8,116 nt of DNA from Candidatus Aminicenantota bacterium (GTDB lineage: Bacteria; Acidobacteriota; Aminicenantia; Aminicenantales; UBA4085), in NCBI GenBank assembly GCA_003154255.1, contig PMCY01000323.1, positions 1 through 8,116 on the forward strand. Direction: 5' to 3'. The notes beneath the pieces are model-generated. The model was not told the origin of the DNA and searched no databases. It saw nothing but the letters and a program-made list of their open reading frames with translations. This document shows, piece by piece, positions 1 through 5,532 of the stretch. Each line of letters opens with the position of its first letter. Position 1 is the stretch's first letter. The position numbers and the translations under genes are program-made.

Positions 1-8
1 TTAATATT

Positions 9-29
9 AATATTGACTTTTTCAATATT
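9..29. promoter_or_regulatory. candidate operator: inverted repeat over the -35 box
   Basis: AATATTGA (9-16) and TCAATATT (22-29) are perfect 8-base inverted repeats separated by 5 bases. They overlap the -35 hexamer at 13-18. The core AATATT also occurs at 3-8, next to the left arm, so 3-14 is itself a 12-base palindrome. The geometry suits a dimeric repressor that blocks RNA polymerase. The helix-turn-helix protein encoded immediately downstream is the obvious candidate (autoregulation), which is inference. Confidence 0.5.
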
Positions 30-41
30 TAAACGTATATA
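13..41 (+). promoter_or_regulatory. sigma70-type promoter of the DUF2089 operon
   Basis: A -35 hexamer TTGACT (13-18) is followed after exactly 17 bases by TATATA (36-41), a fair -10 box. Transcription would begin near 48-50, giving a leader of roughly 25 bases that contains the SD site of the first gene. The block is strongly AT-rich, in contrast to the GC-rich rest of the window, as expected for a promoter. TATATA also occurs at 38-43 and 40-45, so the exact -10 register is uncertain. Confidence 0.7.
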
Positions 42-72
42 TATAGTGAAAGTAAAATCCAAGGAGAACGAC

Positions 73-435
73 ATGCCCCAGGATTGGAACGAATTGACCA
101 AGCTGACCCAAGGGGCGGCCTTCTCCGTCGAACGCATCCGGCTGAAAGATAAAGAGATGGCCATCGAGGGCAGTTTCGAACTTCCGCCCTTGGCCCGGTT
201 GACGGGAGAAGACCAGCTTTTTGTCATGGCCTTCGTCCGCAGCCACGGTTCGATCAAGGATATGGAGGCCCAATTCGGGATCAGTTACCCCACGGTCAAA
301 AACCGGCTGAATGCCATCTCGGCCCTCCTGCCCTTCATCGAGGTCAATCCGCCCTCGTCAAAGCGCGACATCCTGGACCAGCTCGGGCGGGGCGAGATCT
401 CCGCGGACGAAGCCGTCCGCCGGATGAAAGGATAA
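73..435 (+). CDS. DUF2089-like helix-turn-helix regulator with C-terminal SHOCT-like module
   Basis: A 120-residue probable cytoplasmic DNA-binding regulator. ATG at 73 is chosen because AAGGAG (61-66) lies 6 bases upstream; the frame stays open to position 13, but that would place translation inside the promoter. Residues 31-42 (IEGSFELPPLAR) and the helix-turn-helix around 58-83, including GISYPTVKNRL, match my recollection of the DUF2089 family. Those proteins usually carry a cysteine-pair zinc ribbon just before this segment. Here the corresponding stretch (about 20-30) has no cysteine, and the whole protein has none. Residues 97-118 (RDILDQLGRGEISADEA) form a short two-helix module like the N-terminus of the SHOCT-like protein two genes downstream. 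It is the first gene of a three-gene operon, and the inverted repeat at its promoter suggests autoregulation. Family assignment is fairly firm; the target and signal are unknown. Confidence 0.8.
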   Translation: MPQDWNELTKLTQGAAFSVERIRLKDKEMAIEGSFELPPLARLTGEDQLFVMAFVRSHGSIKDMEAQFGISYPTVKNRLNAISALLPFIEVNPPSSKRDILDQLGRGEISADEAVRRMKG

Positions 436-439
436 ATTG

Positions 440-715
440 ATGTTACCCATCCTCGTGCATTTCCGCATCCGCAAAGACGGGAACCGGCCCTTCGGCTTCT
501 ATTTTCCCGTCATCCTGATCTGGATCATCCTGGCCGCCCTGCTTCTCGTCCTCCTCCCCTTCGTTCTGCTGGCGGCCGCCCTCACCTGGCGCCGGGGGCC
601 GGGGCGCCTGCTGCTCCTCGTTTACCCGATGATGGCCTCCATCCTCTGGCACTTGTCGGGCCTGCATATCGAAACAAAGAACATCGAGAACGAAATCCTC
701 ATCGATTTCCAATAA
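440..715 (+). CDS. small two-helix membrane protein of the DUF2089 operon
   Basis: A 91-residue protein of unknown family. ATG 440 is preferred over the adjacent in-frame TTG 437. AAAGGA (427-432) lies 7 bases upstream, inside the end of the regulator gene, and the stop-to-start gap is only 4 bases, so translational coupling is likely. A charged N-terminus (residues 7-16, HFRIRKDGNR) precedes a long hydrophobic segment at about 20-49 and a second at about 57-75, separated by an RRGPGR loop. By the positive-inside rule the short arginine-rich loop is probably cytoplasmic, although the N-terminus is also basic, so topology is ambiguous. The polar tail (76-91, HIETKNIENEILIDFQ) looks like a beta strand pair and loosely resembles the C-terminus of the next gene's product. 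Position suggests a membrane partner of the flanking regulator and SHOCT-like protein. No enzymatic motif is visible. Confidence 0.75.
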   Translation: MLPILVHFRIRKDGNRPFGFYFPVILIWIILAALLLVLLPFVLLAAALTWRRGPGRLLLLVYPMMASILWHLSGLHIETKNIENEILIDFQ

Positions 716-741
716 TCCGTCGAAAAACAAGGAGGAATTCC

Positions 742-1158
742 ATGAACGAAGAAAAACGCCGTATCCTGGATCTGCTGGCCCAGGGCAAAATCACGGTCGA
801 CGAGGCCGAGAGACTCCTGGCCGCGATCGGCGAACCCGCCGCCGAGACGGGAACAGAGGCCGCCGGGCACCGCTCCTGGAAATACCTGCGGGTTCAGGTT
901 GAACCGGGACCGGGCAGCGAGAAAGGCGACAGAGTCAATATCCGGGTCCCTTTCAAGCTGATCCGGGCCGGGCTCAAGTTCGCCGCCTTCATCCCCCAGG
1001 GCGCCCAGGGCCCGATCAACGAGGCCCTCAAGGAAAAAGGGATGAATGTCGACTTCTCCAAGATCTCGCCTCAGGACCTGGAGGACCTCATCGTCAACCT
1101 CGACGATCTGACCGTCGACGTCGAAGGCAAGGACAAGGTCCGTATCTACTGCGAGTGA
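742..1158 (+). CDS. SHOCT-like domain protein (YvlB-type N-terminus)
   Basis: A 138-residue soluble protein with no signal peptide or membrane segment. ATG 742 has GGAGG (731-735) 6 bases upstream. Residues 1-31 hold a two-helix SHOCT-like module (RRILDLLAQGKITVDEAERLL) of the kind found at the N-terminus of YvlB/DUF4097-type proteins. A low-complexity Ala/Glu/Gly linker (31-43) follows, then a domain of about 95 residues with strands near 47-54 and 64-70 (KYLRVQVE, VNIRVPF), a helix near 71-79, and a final strand ending VRIYCE. It is the last gene of the operon, 26 bases after the membrane protein. Proteins of this layout recur beside DUF2089 regulators and small membrane proteins, from memory, but no biochemical role is established that I know of. 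An envelope-stress or regulatory partner role is inference. Confidence 0.75.
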   Translation: MNEEKRRILDLLAQGKITVDEAERLLAAIGEPAAETGTEAAGHRSWKYLRVQVEPGPGSEKGDRVNIRVPFKLIRAGLKFAAFIPQGAQGPINEALKEKGMNVDFSKISPQDLEDLIVNLDDLTVDVEGKDKVRIYCE

Positions 1159-1181
1159 GCTCCGTTACGAAGCCGCTCGCA
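1150..1181. terminator. hairpin spanning both stop codons of convergent genes
   Basis: An outer stem of 8 pairs joins 1150-1157 to 1174-1181, with one G-U wobble. After a single-base bulge at 1158, three pairs (1159-1161 with 1171-1173) follow. A C/A mismatch, two more pairs and the three-base loop TTA (1165-1167) close it. The left arm holds the TGA stop of the SHOCT-like gene, and the loop is the complement of the TAA stop of the peptidase gene. No T-tract follows on either strand, so it is not a canonical intrinsic terminator. It may still act as a bidirectional transcription or decay barrier. Confidence 0.4.
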
Positions 1182-2553
1182 CCGCTTCCACGCCGGCCAC
1201 GGTCTTCGGCAGGGGTTTCCCCAAAAGCCTCGCTCCCGACTCCGTGATGACGTAATTCTCTTCATTGCGGCAGCCGCCGAAGTCCTTATATGGCTCCAGC
1301 TTGTCGTAGTTCAGGAAGTCCATGAACTTCTTCTCGCCGCGCCACTTGTCGATGAGCTCGGGGATGAAATAGATGCCCGGCTCTATGGTCAGCACGAACC
1401 CGGGCTGGAGCTCGCGGGCGAGCCGCAGGGATTTCAATCCGAACTGGGTGCTCTTGGGCTTCCCCTCGTAGCCGACGTACACTTCACCCAGGTTCTCCAT
1501 GTCATGGACATCGAGTCCCAGCATATGCCCCGTCCCGCAGGGGAAAAATAAGGCGTGGGCGCCTTCCCGCACGGCATCGTCCGGGTTCCCTTTCATCAAA
1601 CCGAGATCTTTCATCCCTGCGGCGATGACGGCGCAGGCCTCGAGATGGACCTCCTTGAATGGACGGCCCGGTTTCAAATGTGAAACGGCGTGTTCGTGGG
1701 CGGCTAGAGCCACGTTGTAGACCTCTTTCTGCCGTTCCGTGAATTTCCGTCCGATGGGAAACGTGCTCGAGAGATCGCCCCCGTAGCAGGATTCAACTTC
1801 CGCCCCCGCGTCGAGCAGGAACATGCGGCCGTCCTCGAGCGTGTGGCCGTAATGATGGTTGTGCAGAGTCTGCCCGTTCCGGGTGGCGATGATGGGAAAG
1901 GACAGGTTTCCTCCGGCAGCCAGCGCCGTCTGGTGGACGATGGCCATGACCTGGGCCTCGGTCATCCCGGGGCGGACACTGCGCATCGCGGCCATATGCA
2001 TATCGGCCGACAGGGCGACGGCCTTGTCGATTTCCCGGATTTCCTCGGCGGACTTGACGGCCCGCTGGGAAACAACGCTCCGGATCAGATCGGTCGAGGC
2101 CGCCCCGGCCGTGTGGCGGGGATCGATGCCCAGCCAATCGAAAAGCCGGATTTGATGTTCGGCCCGGTACGGCGGCAGGAAGTGGACGGTCCGGCCCTTG
2201 CGCCGGGCTTCTTCGATCCGGGCCTTGGCCTCTCCGATTCCGCCCGTGCGGTGCACGCCGGCCTGGAGGCCCCGCTCGGCGATCGTCGGCTGGGGCCCCC
2301 GCCAGACGATATCGTCGATCGTGAAGTCGTCACCGCAAAGGATGTCTTCATGGTTGTCGAGATCCAGGATCCCCGCCAGGCCCGGGATGTCGGTCCCGAA
2401 GTAATAAAGGAACGTGCTGTCCTGACGGAAATGGAACGTATTGTCGAGGTAGTTCATGGGGCTTTCGTCGTTCCCCAGCAGGAGAACGACGCCGGAAGGC
2501 AGGAGCGTCCGTAGTCGGTTCCGGCGTTCGGCATATGTGGATGTCGAGAACAT
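1165..2553 (-). CDS. M24-family metallopeptidase, Xaa-Pro aminopeptidase type
   Basis: A 462-residue cytoplasmic enzyme expected to remove an N-terminal residue preceding proline, using two metal ions. Residues about 4-135 fit the aminopeptidase P N-terminal domain, and about 170-450 form the pita-bread catalytic domain. All five metal ligands are recognisable by alignment to the family: D248 (LLDAG), D260 (GGDLSST), H343 (GTGHMLGLDVHD), E391 (TIEPGIYF) and E431 (CRNEENYVIT). H350 matches the conserved second histidine. Length is typical for AMPP (about 440-470) and longer than methionine aminopeptidase. ATG at 2553 has GGGAGG (complement of 2561-2566) 7 bases upstream. There is no signal peptide. 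It stands alone on this strand, convergent with the left operon and divergent from the right one, so no functional link to either is implied. Prolidase specificity cannot be excluded from sequence. Confidence 0.92.
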   Translation of the reverse strand: MFSTSTYAERRNRLRTLLPSGVVLLLGNDESPMNYLDNTFHFRQDSTFLYYFGTDIPGLAGILDLDNHEDILCGDDFTIDDIVWRGPQPTIAERGLQAGVHRTGGIGEAKARIEEARRKGRTVHFLPPYRAEHQIRLFDWLGIDPRHTAGAASTDLIRSVVSQRAVKSAEEIREIDKAVALSADMHMAAMRSVRPGMTEAQVMAIVHQTALAAGGNLSFPIIATRNGQTLHNHHYGHTLEDGRMFLLDAGAEVESCYGGDLSSTFPIGRKFTERQKEVYNVALAAHEHAVSHLKPGRPFKEVHLEACAVIAAGMKDLGLMKGNPDDAVREGAHALFFPCGTGHMLGLDVHDMENLGEVYVGYEGKPKSTQFGLKSLRLARELQPGFVLTIEPGIYFIPELIDKWRGEKKFMDFLNYDKLEPYKDFGGCRNEENYVITESGARLLGKPLPKTVAGVEAVRAAS

Positions 2554-2580
2554 GATTAACCTCCCGGTTCAGGTGAAGCC

Positions 2581-2609
2581 ATGCTAACAGAATCCCCGGC
2601 AGAAGCCAA
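2581..2609 (-). promoter_or_regulatory. possible promoter of the M24 peptidase gene
   Basis: Read on the minus strand, TTGGCT (complement of 2604-2609) and TAGCAT (complement of 2581-2586) are 17 bases apart. Each matches the sigma70 consensus at four of six positions. The implied start site, near 2574, leaves a leader of about 20 bases containing the SD site. The 127-base divergent gap (2554-2680) must also hold the promoter for the plus-strand operon. There I see only TTGATT (2622-2627) with a poorly spaced GATAAG (2643-2648), which is too weak to call. Confidence 0.35.
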
Positions 2610-2680
2610 CCCGGCCACCAGTTGATTTTCCTCCGCCGTTGGGATAAGTAGAACCTATTCCACGAGGAGGTGCTCCGCCC

Positions 2681-3601
2681 GTGAATCGTCGAAATGCCAT
2701 CCAAACCGCTTTGGGTGCGGCCGCGACCCTGTCCTTGAACGGGACCGGGCGCGCCGCCTCCCCCTCGGCCGCTCGCCCCGCGCCGGCCGGGAAATTCAAA
2801 ATGCGCTACGCGCCGAGCTTCGGCCAGTTCAAGGCCCATGCCGGAGACGACCTGACGGCCCAGATCCAGTTCGCCGCCGACGAGGGCTTCACGGCCATGT
2901 TCGACAACGGGATCATGGACCGCCCGGCCGCCGACCAGGAGCGGATCGCCCGCGAGCTGGACAAGCGCGGGATGATGCTCGGCCCGTTTGTGCTCTACGC
3001 CGACTTCCCCAAGAAGAGCTTCGTATTCAAAGACGCCGAGATCCGGGCCCTGCTTCTGGACAAGATGAAGCAAGGTGTGGAGACTATGAAACGCATCCAC
3101 TGCCCCTGGGCGCTGGTCGTGCCCGGCCATTACGACGAAAGCCTGGCCTGGGATTACCAGACGGCCAACGTCGTCGACAACCTGCGGTCCTGCATGGACG
3201 TCTGCGCGCCGGCCGGGCTCATTGTCGTCCTCGAGCCGCTCAACCGCCGCGACCATCCGGGGCTTTTCCTGACCGGGGTGCCCCAGGCTTTCGAGATCTG
3301 CCGGGCGGTCAATTCGCCGTCCTGCAAGATCCTCGACGACATGTATCATCAGCAGATCACCGAGGGGAATCTCATCCCCAACATCGACGCGGCCTGGAGC
3401 GAAATTGCCGCCTTCCACATCGGAGACAATCCCGGGCGGAAGGAGCCGACCACGGGCGAGATCAACTACCGTAATGTCTTCAAGCACATCTATGAAAAAG
3501 GCTATAAAGGCGCGCTATGCATGGAGCACGGCACGAGCAAGCCCGGCAAGGATGGCGAGCGGGCTCTCATCGAGGCGTATCGGGCCTGTGACAACTTCTA
3601 G
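2681..3601 (+). CDS. exported hydroxypyruvate isomerase-like TIM-barrel protein
   Basis: A 306-residue protein of the sugar phosphate isomerase/epimerase (AP endonuclease 2-like) TIM-barrel family. It starts at GTG 2681, 10 bases after GAGGAGG (2664-2670); no in-frame ATG occurs before residue 41, which is inside the barrel. Residues 1-37 look like an export leader: an RR pair (3-4), a hydrophobic stretch (6-19) and an Ala/Pro-rich spacer. It is probably Tat-type, but the motif is weak. The barrel fits hydroxypyruvate isomerase: VVLEPLN (E185), DDMYHQQITEGNL (D220, H223), FHIGDNPGR (H246), TGEINYRNVF (258-267) and CMEHG (E282). E185, D220, H246 and E282 are the expected metal and active-site residues. 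Cytoplasmic Hyi lacks a leader, so an exported copy beside Gfo/Idh oxidoreductases more likely acts on a keto-sugar or glycoside as isomerase, epimerase or lyase. The family is firm; the reaction is inferred. Confidence 0.85.
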   Translation: MNRRNAIQTALGAAATLSLNGTGRAASPSAARPAPAGKFKMRYAPSFGQFKAHAGDDLTAQIQFAADEGFTAMFDNGIMDRPAADQERIARELDKRGMMLGPFVLYADFPKKSFVFKDAEIRALLLDKMKQGVETMKRIHCPWALVVPGHYDESLAWDYQTANVVDNLRSCMDVCAPAGLIVVLEPLNRRDHPGLFLTGVPQAFEICRAVNSPSCKILDDMYHQQITEGNLIPNIDAAWSEIAAFHIGDNPGRKEPTTGEINYRNVFKHIYEKGYKGALCMEHGTSKPGKDGERALIEAYRACDNF

Positions 3602-3611
3602 GAGGTTTCTC

Positions 3612-4886
3612 ATGAACGAAGAAACGAAAAATTCCTACACTCGCCGGGACTTCATCAAGACGACCGCGGCCGCGGGACTGGCGGCGGCCATTCCCGGCAA
3701 TTTGGGCCTCTTCGCCCAAGGCTCGGACACCCTCCGCGTCGGCGTCATCGGCTGCGGCGGGCGAGGCACCGGCGCCGCCGTCGACTGCCTGACCTCGTCG
3801 TCCGGCGTCGAGATCGTGGCCCTTTTCGATCCGTTCCAGGACCGCCTCGACGACTGTCTCAAAACGCTCAAGGAAAAATTCCCCGACAAAATCAAGGTTA
3901 AGCCCGAGACATGCTTCACCGGGCTGGACGGTTATCAGAAACTGCTGGCCGTTCCCCAAGTCAATATGATCGTGACCGCCGCTCCCCCGGGCTTCCGGCC
4001 GATCCACCTCAAGGCCGCCGTGGAAGCGGGCAAGCACGTCTTCATGGAAAAACCGGTGGCCGTCGATCCGGTCGGCATCCGGACGATCATCGCCGCCTCC
4101 GACCTGGCCAAGCAAAAAGGCCTGGCCATCGTCGCCGGCACCCAGCGCCGCCACCAGAAGCGCTATCTCGAGCTGATGAAGCGCATCAAGGACGGCCAGA
4201 TCGGCGAAATCGTCGGCGCCCAGTGTTACTGGAACCAGGGCGACCTGTGGGTCAAGCTGCGCGAGCCCGCCATGACCGAGATGGAATGGCAATGCCGCAA
4301 CTGGCTCTATTTCAGCTGGACGTCGGGCGACCACATCGTCGAACAGCACGTCCATAACATCGACGTCGTCAATTGGGCCATCGGGGCCCTGCCCAAGAAC
4401 ATCGTCGCCATGGGCGGCCGACAGGTCCGCGTCGCCCCCGAGTACGGCAACATTTTCGATCACTTCGCCGTCGAGTTCGAGTATCCGGACGGCGTTCGCG
4501 TGGCCAGCTACTGCCGCCAGACCAAAGGCTGCGCCGACCGGGTCGAGGAGCGCATCGTCGGCACCAAGGGCACGGCTTTCGGCTACGGCGAGATCAAGGG
4601 CGAGCGGCCCTGGAAATTCGAGGGTGACGAGCCCAACCCCTACGTTCAGGAACACACCGACCTCATCGCTTCGATCCGCGCCGGCAAGCCGCTCAATGAA
4701 GGCCGGACGGTCGCCGAGAGCACCATGTGCGCGATCGTCGGCCGCATGAGCGCCTACACCGGACGGGCCATCTCCTGGGACTGGGCCATGAACTCCTCCA
4801 AGCTCAACTTGTCCCCGGCCAAATACGAATTCGGGCCCAACCCGGTCGACCCGCCGGCGGTTCCGGGCATCACCCCGCTTATTTGA
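3612..4886 (+). CDS. Tat-exported Gfo/Idh/MocA family oxidoreductase (first copy)
   Basis: A 424-residue NAD(P)-dependent sugar or cyclitol oxidoreductase. ATG 3612 is chosen because AGGAGG (3600-3605) lies 6 bases upstream and a Tat leader follows directly; the open frame reaches back to 3405 inside the previous gene, which is rejected. Residues 9-16 (YTRRDFIK) are a near-consensus twin-arginine motif, followed by an alanine-rich stretch to about 36. The Rossmann domain begins at 41 with VGVIGCGGRGTG (43-54). EKP (146-148) supplies the usual lysine K147. The C-terminal domain carries VEQHVHNIDVVNW (243-255). E244, H248 and D251 sit where the family usually has D-xxx-H-xx-D, so the first acidic residue is Glu rather than Asp. 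Tat export suggests folding around a tightly bound cofactor before transport, as in Zymomonas glucose-fructose oxidoreductase. It lies 10 bases after the Hyi-like gene. Substrate unknown. Confidence 0.9.
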   Translation: MNEETKNSYTRRDFIKTTAAAGLAAAIPGNLGLFAQGSDTLRVGVIGCGGRGTGAAVDCLTSSSGVEIVALFDPFQDRLDDCLKTLKEKFPDKIKVKPETCFTGLDGYQKLLAVPQVNMIVTAAPPGFRPIHLKAAVEAGKHVFMEKPVAVDPVGIRTIIAASDLAKQKGLAIVAGTQRRHQKRYLELMKRIKDGQIGEIVGAQCYWNQGDLWVKLREPAMTEMEWQCRNWLYFSWTSGDHIVEQHVHNIDVVNWAIGALPKNIVAMGGRQVRVAPEYGNIFDHFAVEFEYPDGVRVASYCRQTKGCADRVEERIVGTKGTAFGYGEIKGERPWKFEGDEPNPYVQEHTDLIASIRAGKPLNEGRTVAESTMCAIVGRMSAYTGRAISWDWAMNSSKLNLSPAKYEFGPNPVDPPAVPGITPLI

Positions 4887-4906
4887 TTTCATCAAGGAGC
4901 ATGGTT

Positions 4907-5434
4907 ATGGCGAAACTCAGCCCGACCGGGATCTTCTTGGCTATGGCCCTGATCTTCGCTATGGCCGCTTGCGGCAGCAAGAACGCGCCGGCCGACGACA
5001 AAGCCGCCGCGGCGCAACCGCAAGCCCCGGGGACTCAGACCGCCACTCCGCCCGCCGGGGATAACGAAGGCGTCCTGCTGGCCAAGGAAATCCTGGGCGT
5101 CTTCGACGAGGCCGTGGCCGAAGCGGCCGGGCTGACCAGGGACAAGCCCGAACCCGCCGAACTCAAGCCCAAGCTGGCCGCCTTATACGGCAAATACGCG
5201 GCCACGATGGCCGAGATCAATCCCCGTTTCCTGGCCCTCAAGACCAAGGACATCCGGCTCTTCGGCGCGGCCAACGGCTACCTGGGCGAAAACCGCGGAA
5301 AGCATGATTTCAATAAGGACAACGCGCTCGCGGACACCTACCGCTATTACAACCTCGAGAAAGGCGAGAAGGATATCGTCGATTTCCTCTCCCATAAGCT
5401 GCCCGCGCTTATCGACATCGCCGTCAAAATGTGA
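4907..5434 (+). CDS. small lipoprotein of unknown family
   Basis: A 175-residue predicted lipoprotein. ATG 4907 is preferred because AAGGAG (4894-4899) lies 7 bases upstream; the in-frame ATG 4901 would be only 1 base from it. Residues 1-22 form a lipoprotein leader: a Lys, a hydrophobic stretch (8-18) and the lipobox MAAC with Cys22 as the lipidated residue. A disordered Ala/Pro/Gln/Thr-rich linker covers about 23-52. The remaining 120 residues are mainly helical and charged, with no cysteine and no motif I recognise. GAANGYLGENRGKHDFNKD (about 124-142) is the most distinctive stretch. It sits 20 bases after the first oxidoreductase gene and is followed by a 98-base gap, the largest inside the operon. 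It could anchor or assist the exported enzymes at the membrane, but that rests on context only. Confidence 0.8.
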   Translation: MAKLSPTGIFLAMALIFAMAACGSKNAPADDKAAAAQPQAPGTQTATPPAGDNEGVLLAKEILGVFDEAVAEAAGLTRDKPEPAELKPKLAALYGKYAATMAEINPRFLALKTKDIRLFGAANGYLGENRGKHDFNKDNALADTYRYYNLEKGEKDIVDFLSHKLPALIDIAVKM

Positions 5435-5532
5435 ATGGGACTGCAACGAGATGGAGGCGGCATCCTCCCAAGGCCTGTTCCTCAGCCGGCCTTTTGAGGG
5501 TTCGGCCCCGCTTATAAGAAAGGAAGAATGCA
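5435..5532. other. 98-base intra-operon gap with weak hairpin
   Basis: This is the longest gap in the right operon. AAGGCC (5470-5475) can pair with GGCCTT (5488-5493), followed by only two more T residues. An alternative stem, CCTCA (5480-5484) with TGAGG (5495-5499), overlaps it, so the two exclude each other. TATAAG (5513-5518) resembles a -10 box but has no good -35 partner, and its start site would fall on the SD of the next gene. A partial terminator or RNA-processing site is possible, but the evidence is weak. Confidence 0.25.

Noticed and set aside
1843..2514. A 223-codon plus-strand frame inside the peptidase gene.
   Set aside because: It is antisense to a complete M24 enzyme with all metal ligands intact.
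2348..3487. A 379-codon minus-strand frame covering the divergent region and most of the Hyi-like gene.
   Set aside because: It crosses the promoter region and overlaps two well-supported genes. Its product has no family resemblance.
3405..3611. N-terminal extension of the first oxidoreductase by 69 codons.
   Set aside because: It would overlap the Hyi-like gene by nearly 200 bases. ATG 3612 has an ideal SD and begins a Tat leader.
3612..3624. The same 13 bases, ATGAACGAAGAAA, begin both the SHOCT-like gene (742) and the first oxidoreductase (3612), each after GGAGG.
   Set aside because: The match ends at once on both sides and the proteins are unrelated. A favourable initiation context or chance is enough to explain it.
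3567..4895. A 442-codon open frame on the minus strand opposite the first oxidoreductase.
   Set aside because: It is fully antisense to a gene with clear family motifs. Its product is a low-complexity Asp/Gly/Val/Ala-rich sequence typical of shadow frames in GC-rich DNA.
5513..5518. TATAAG as a -10 box for an internal promoter before the second oxidoreductase.
   Set aside because: No acceptable -35 hexamer lies 16-18 bases upstream, and the start site would fall on the SD of the gene.
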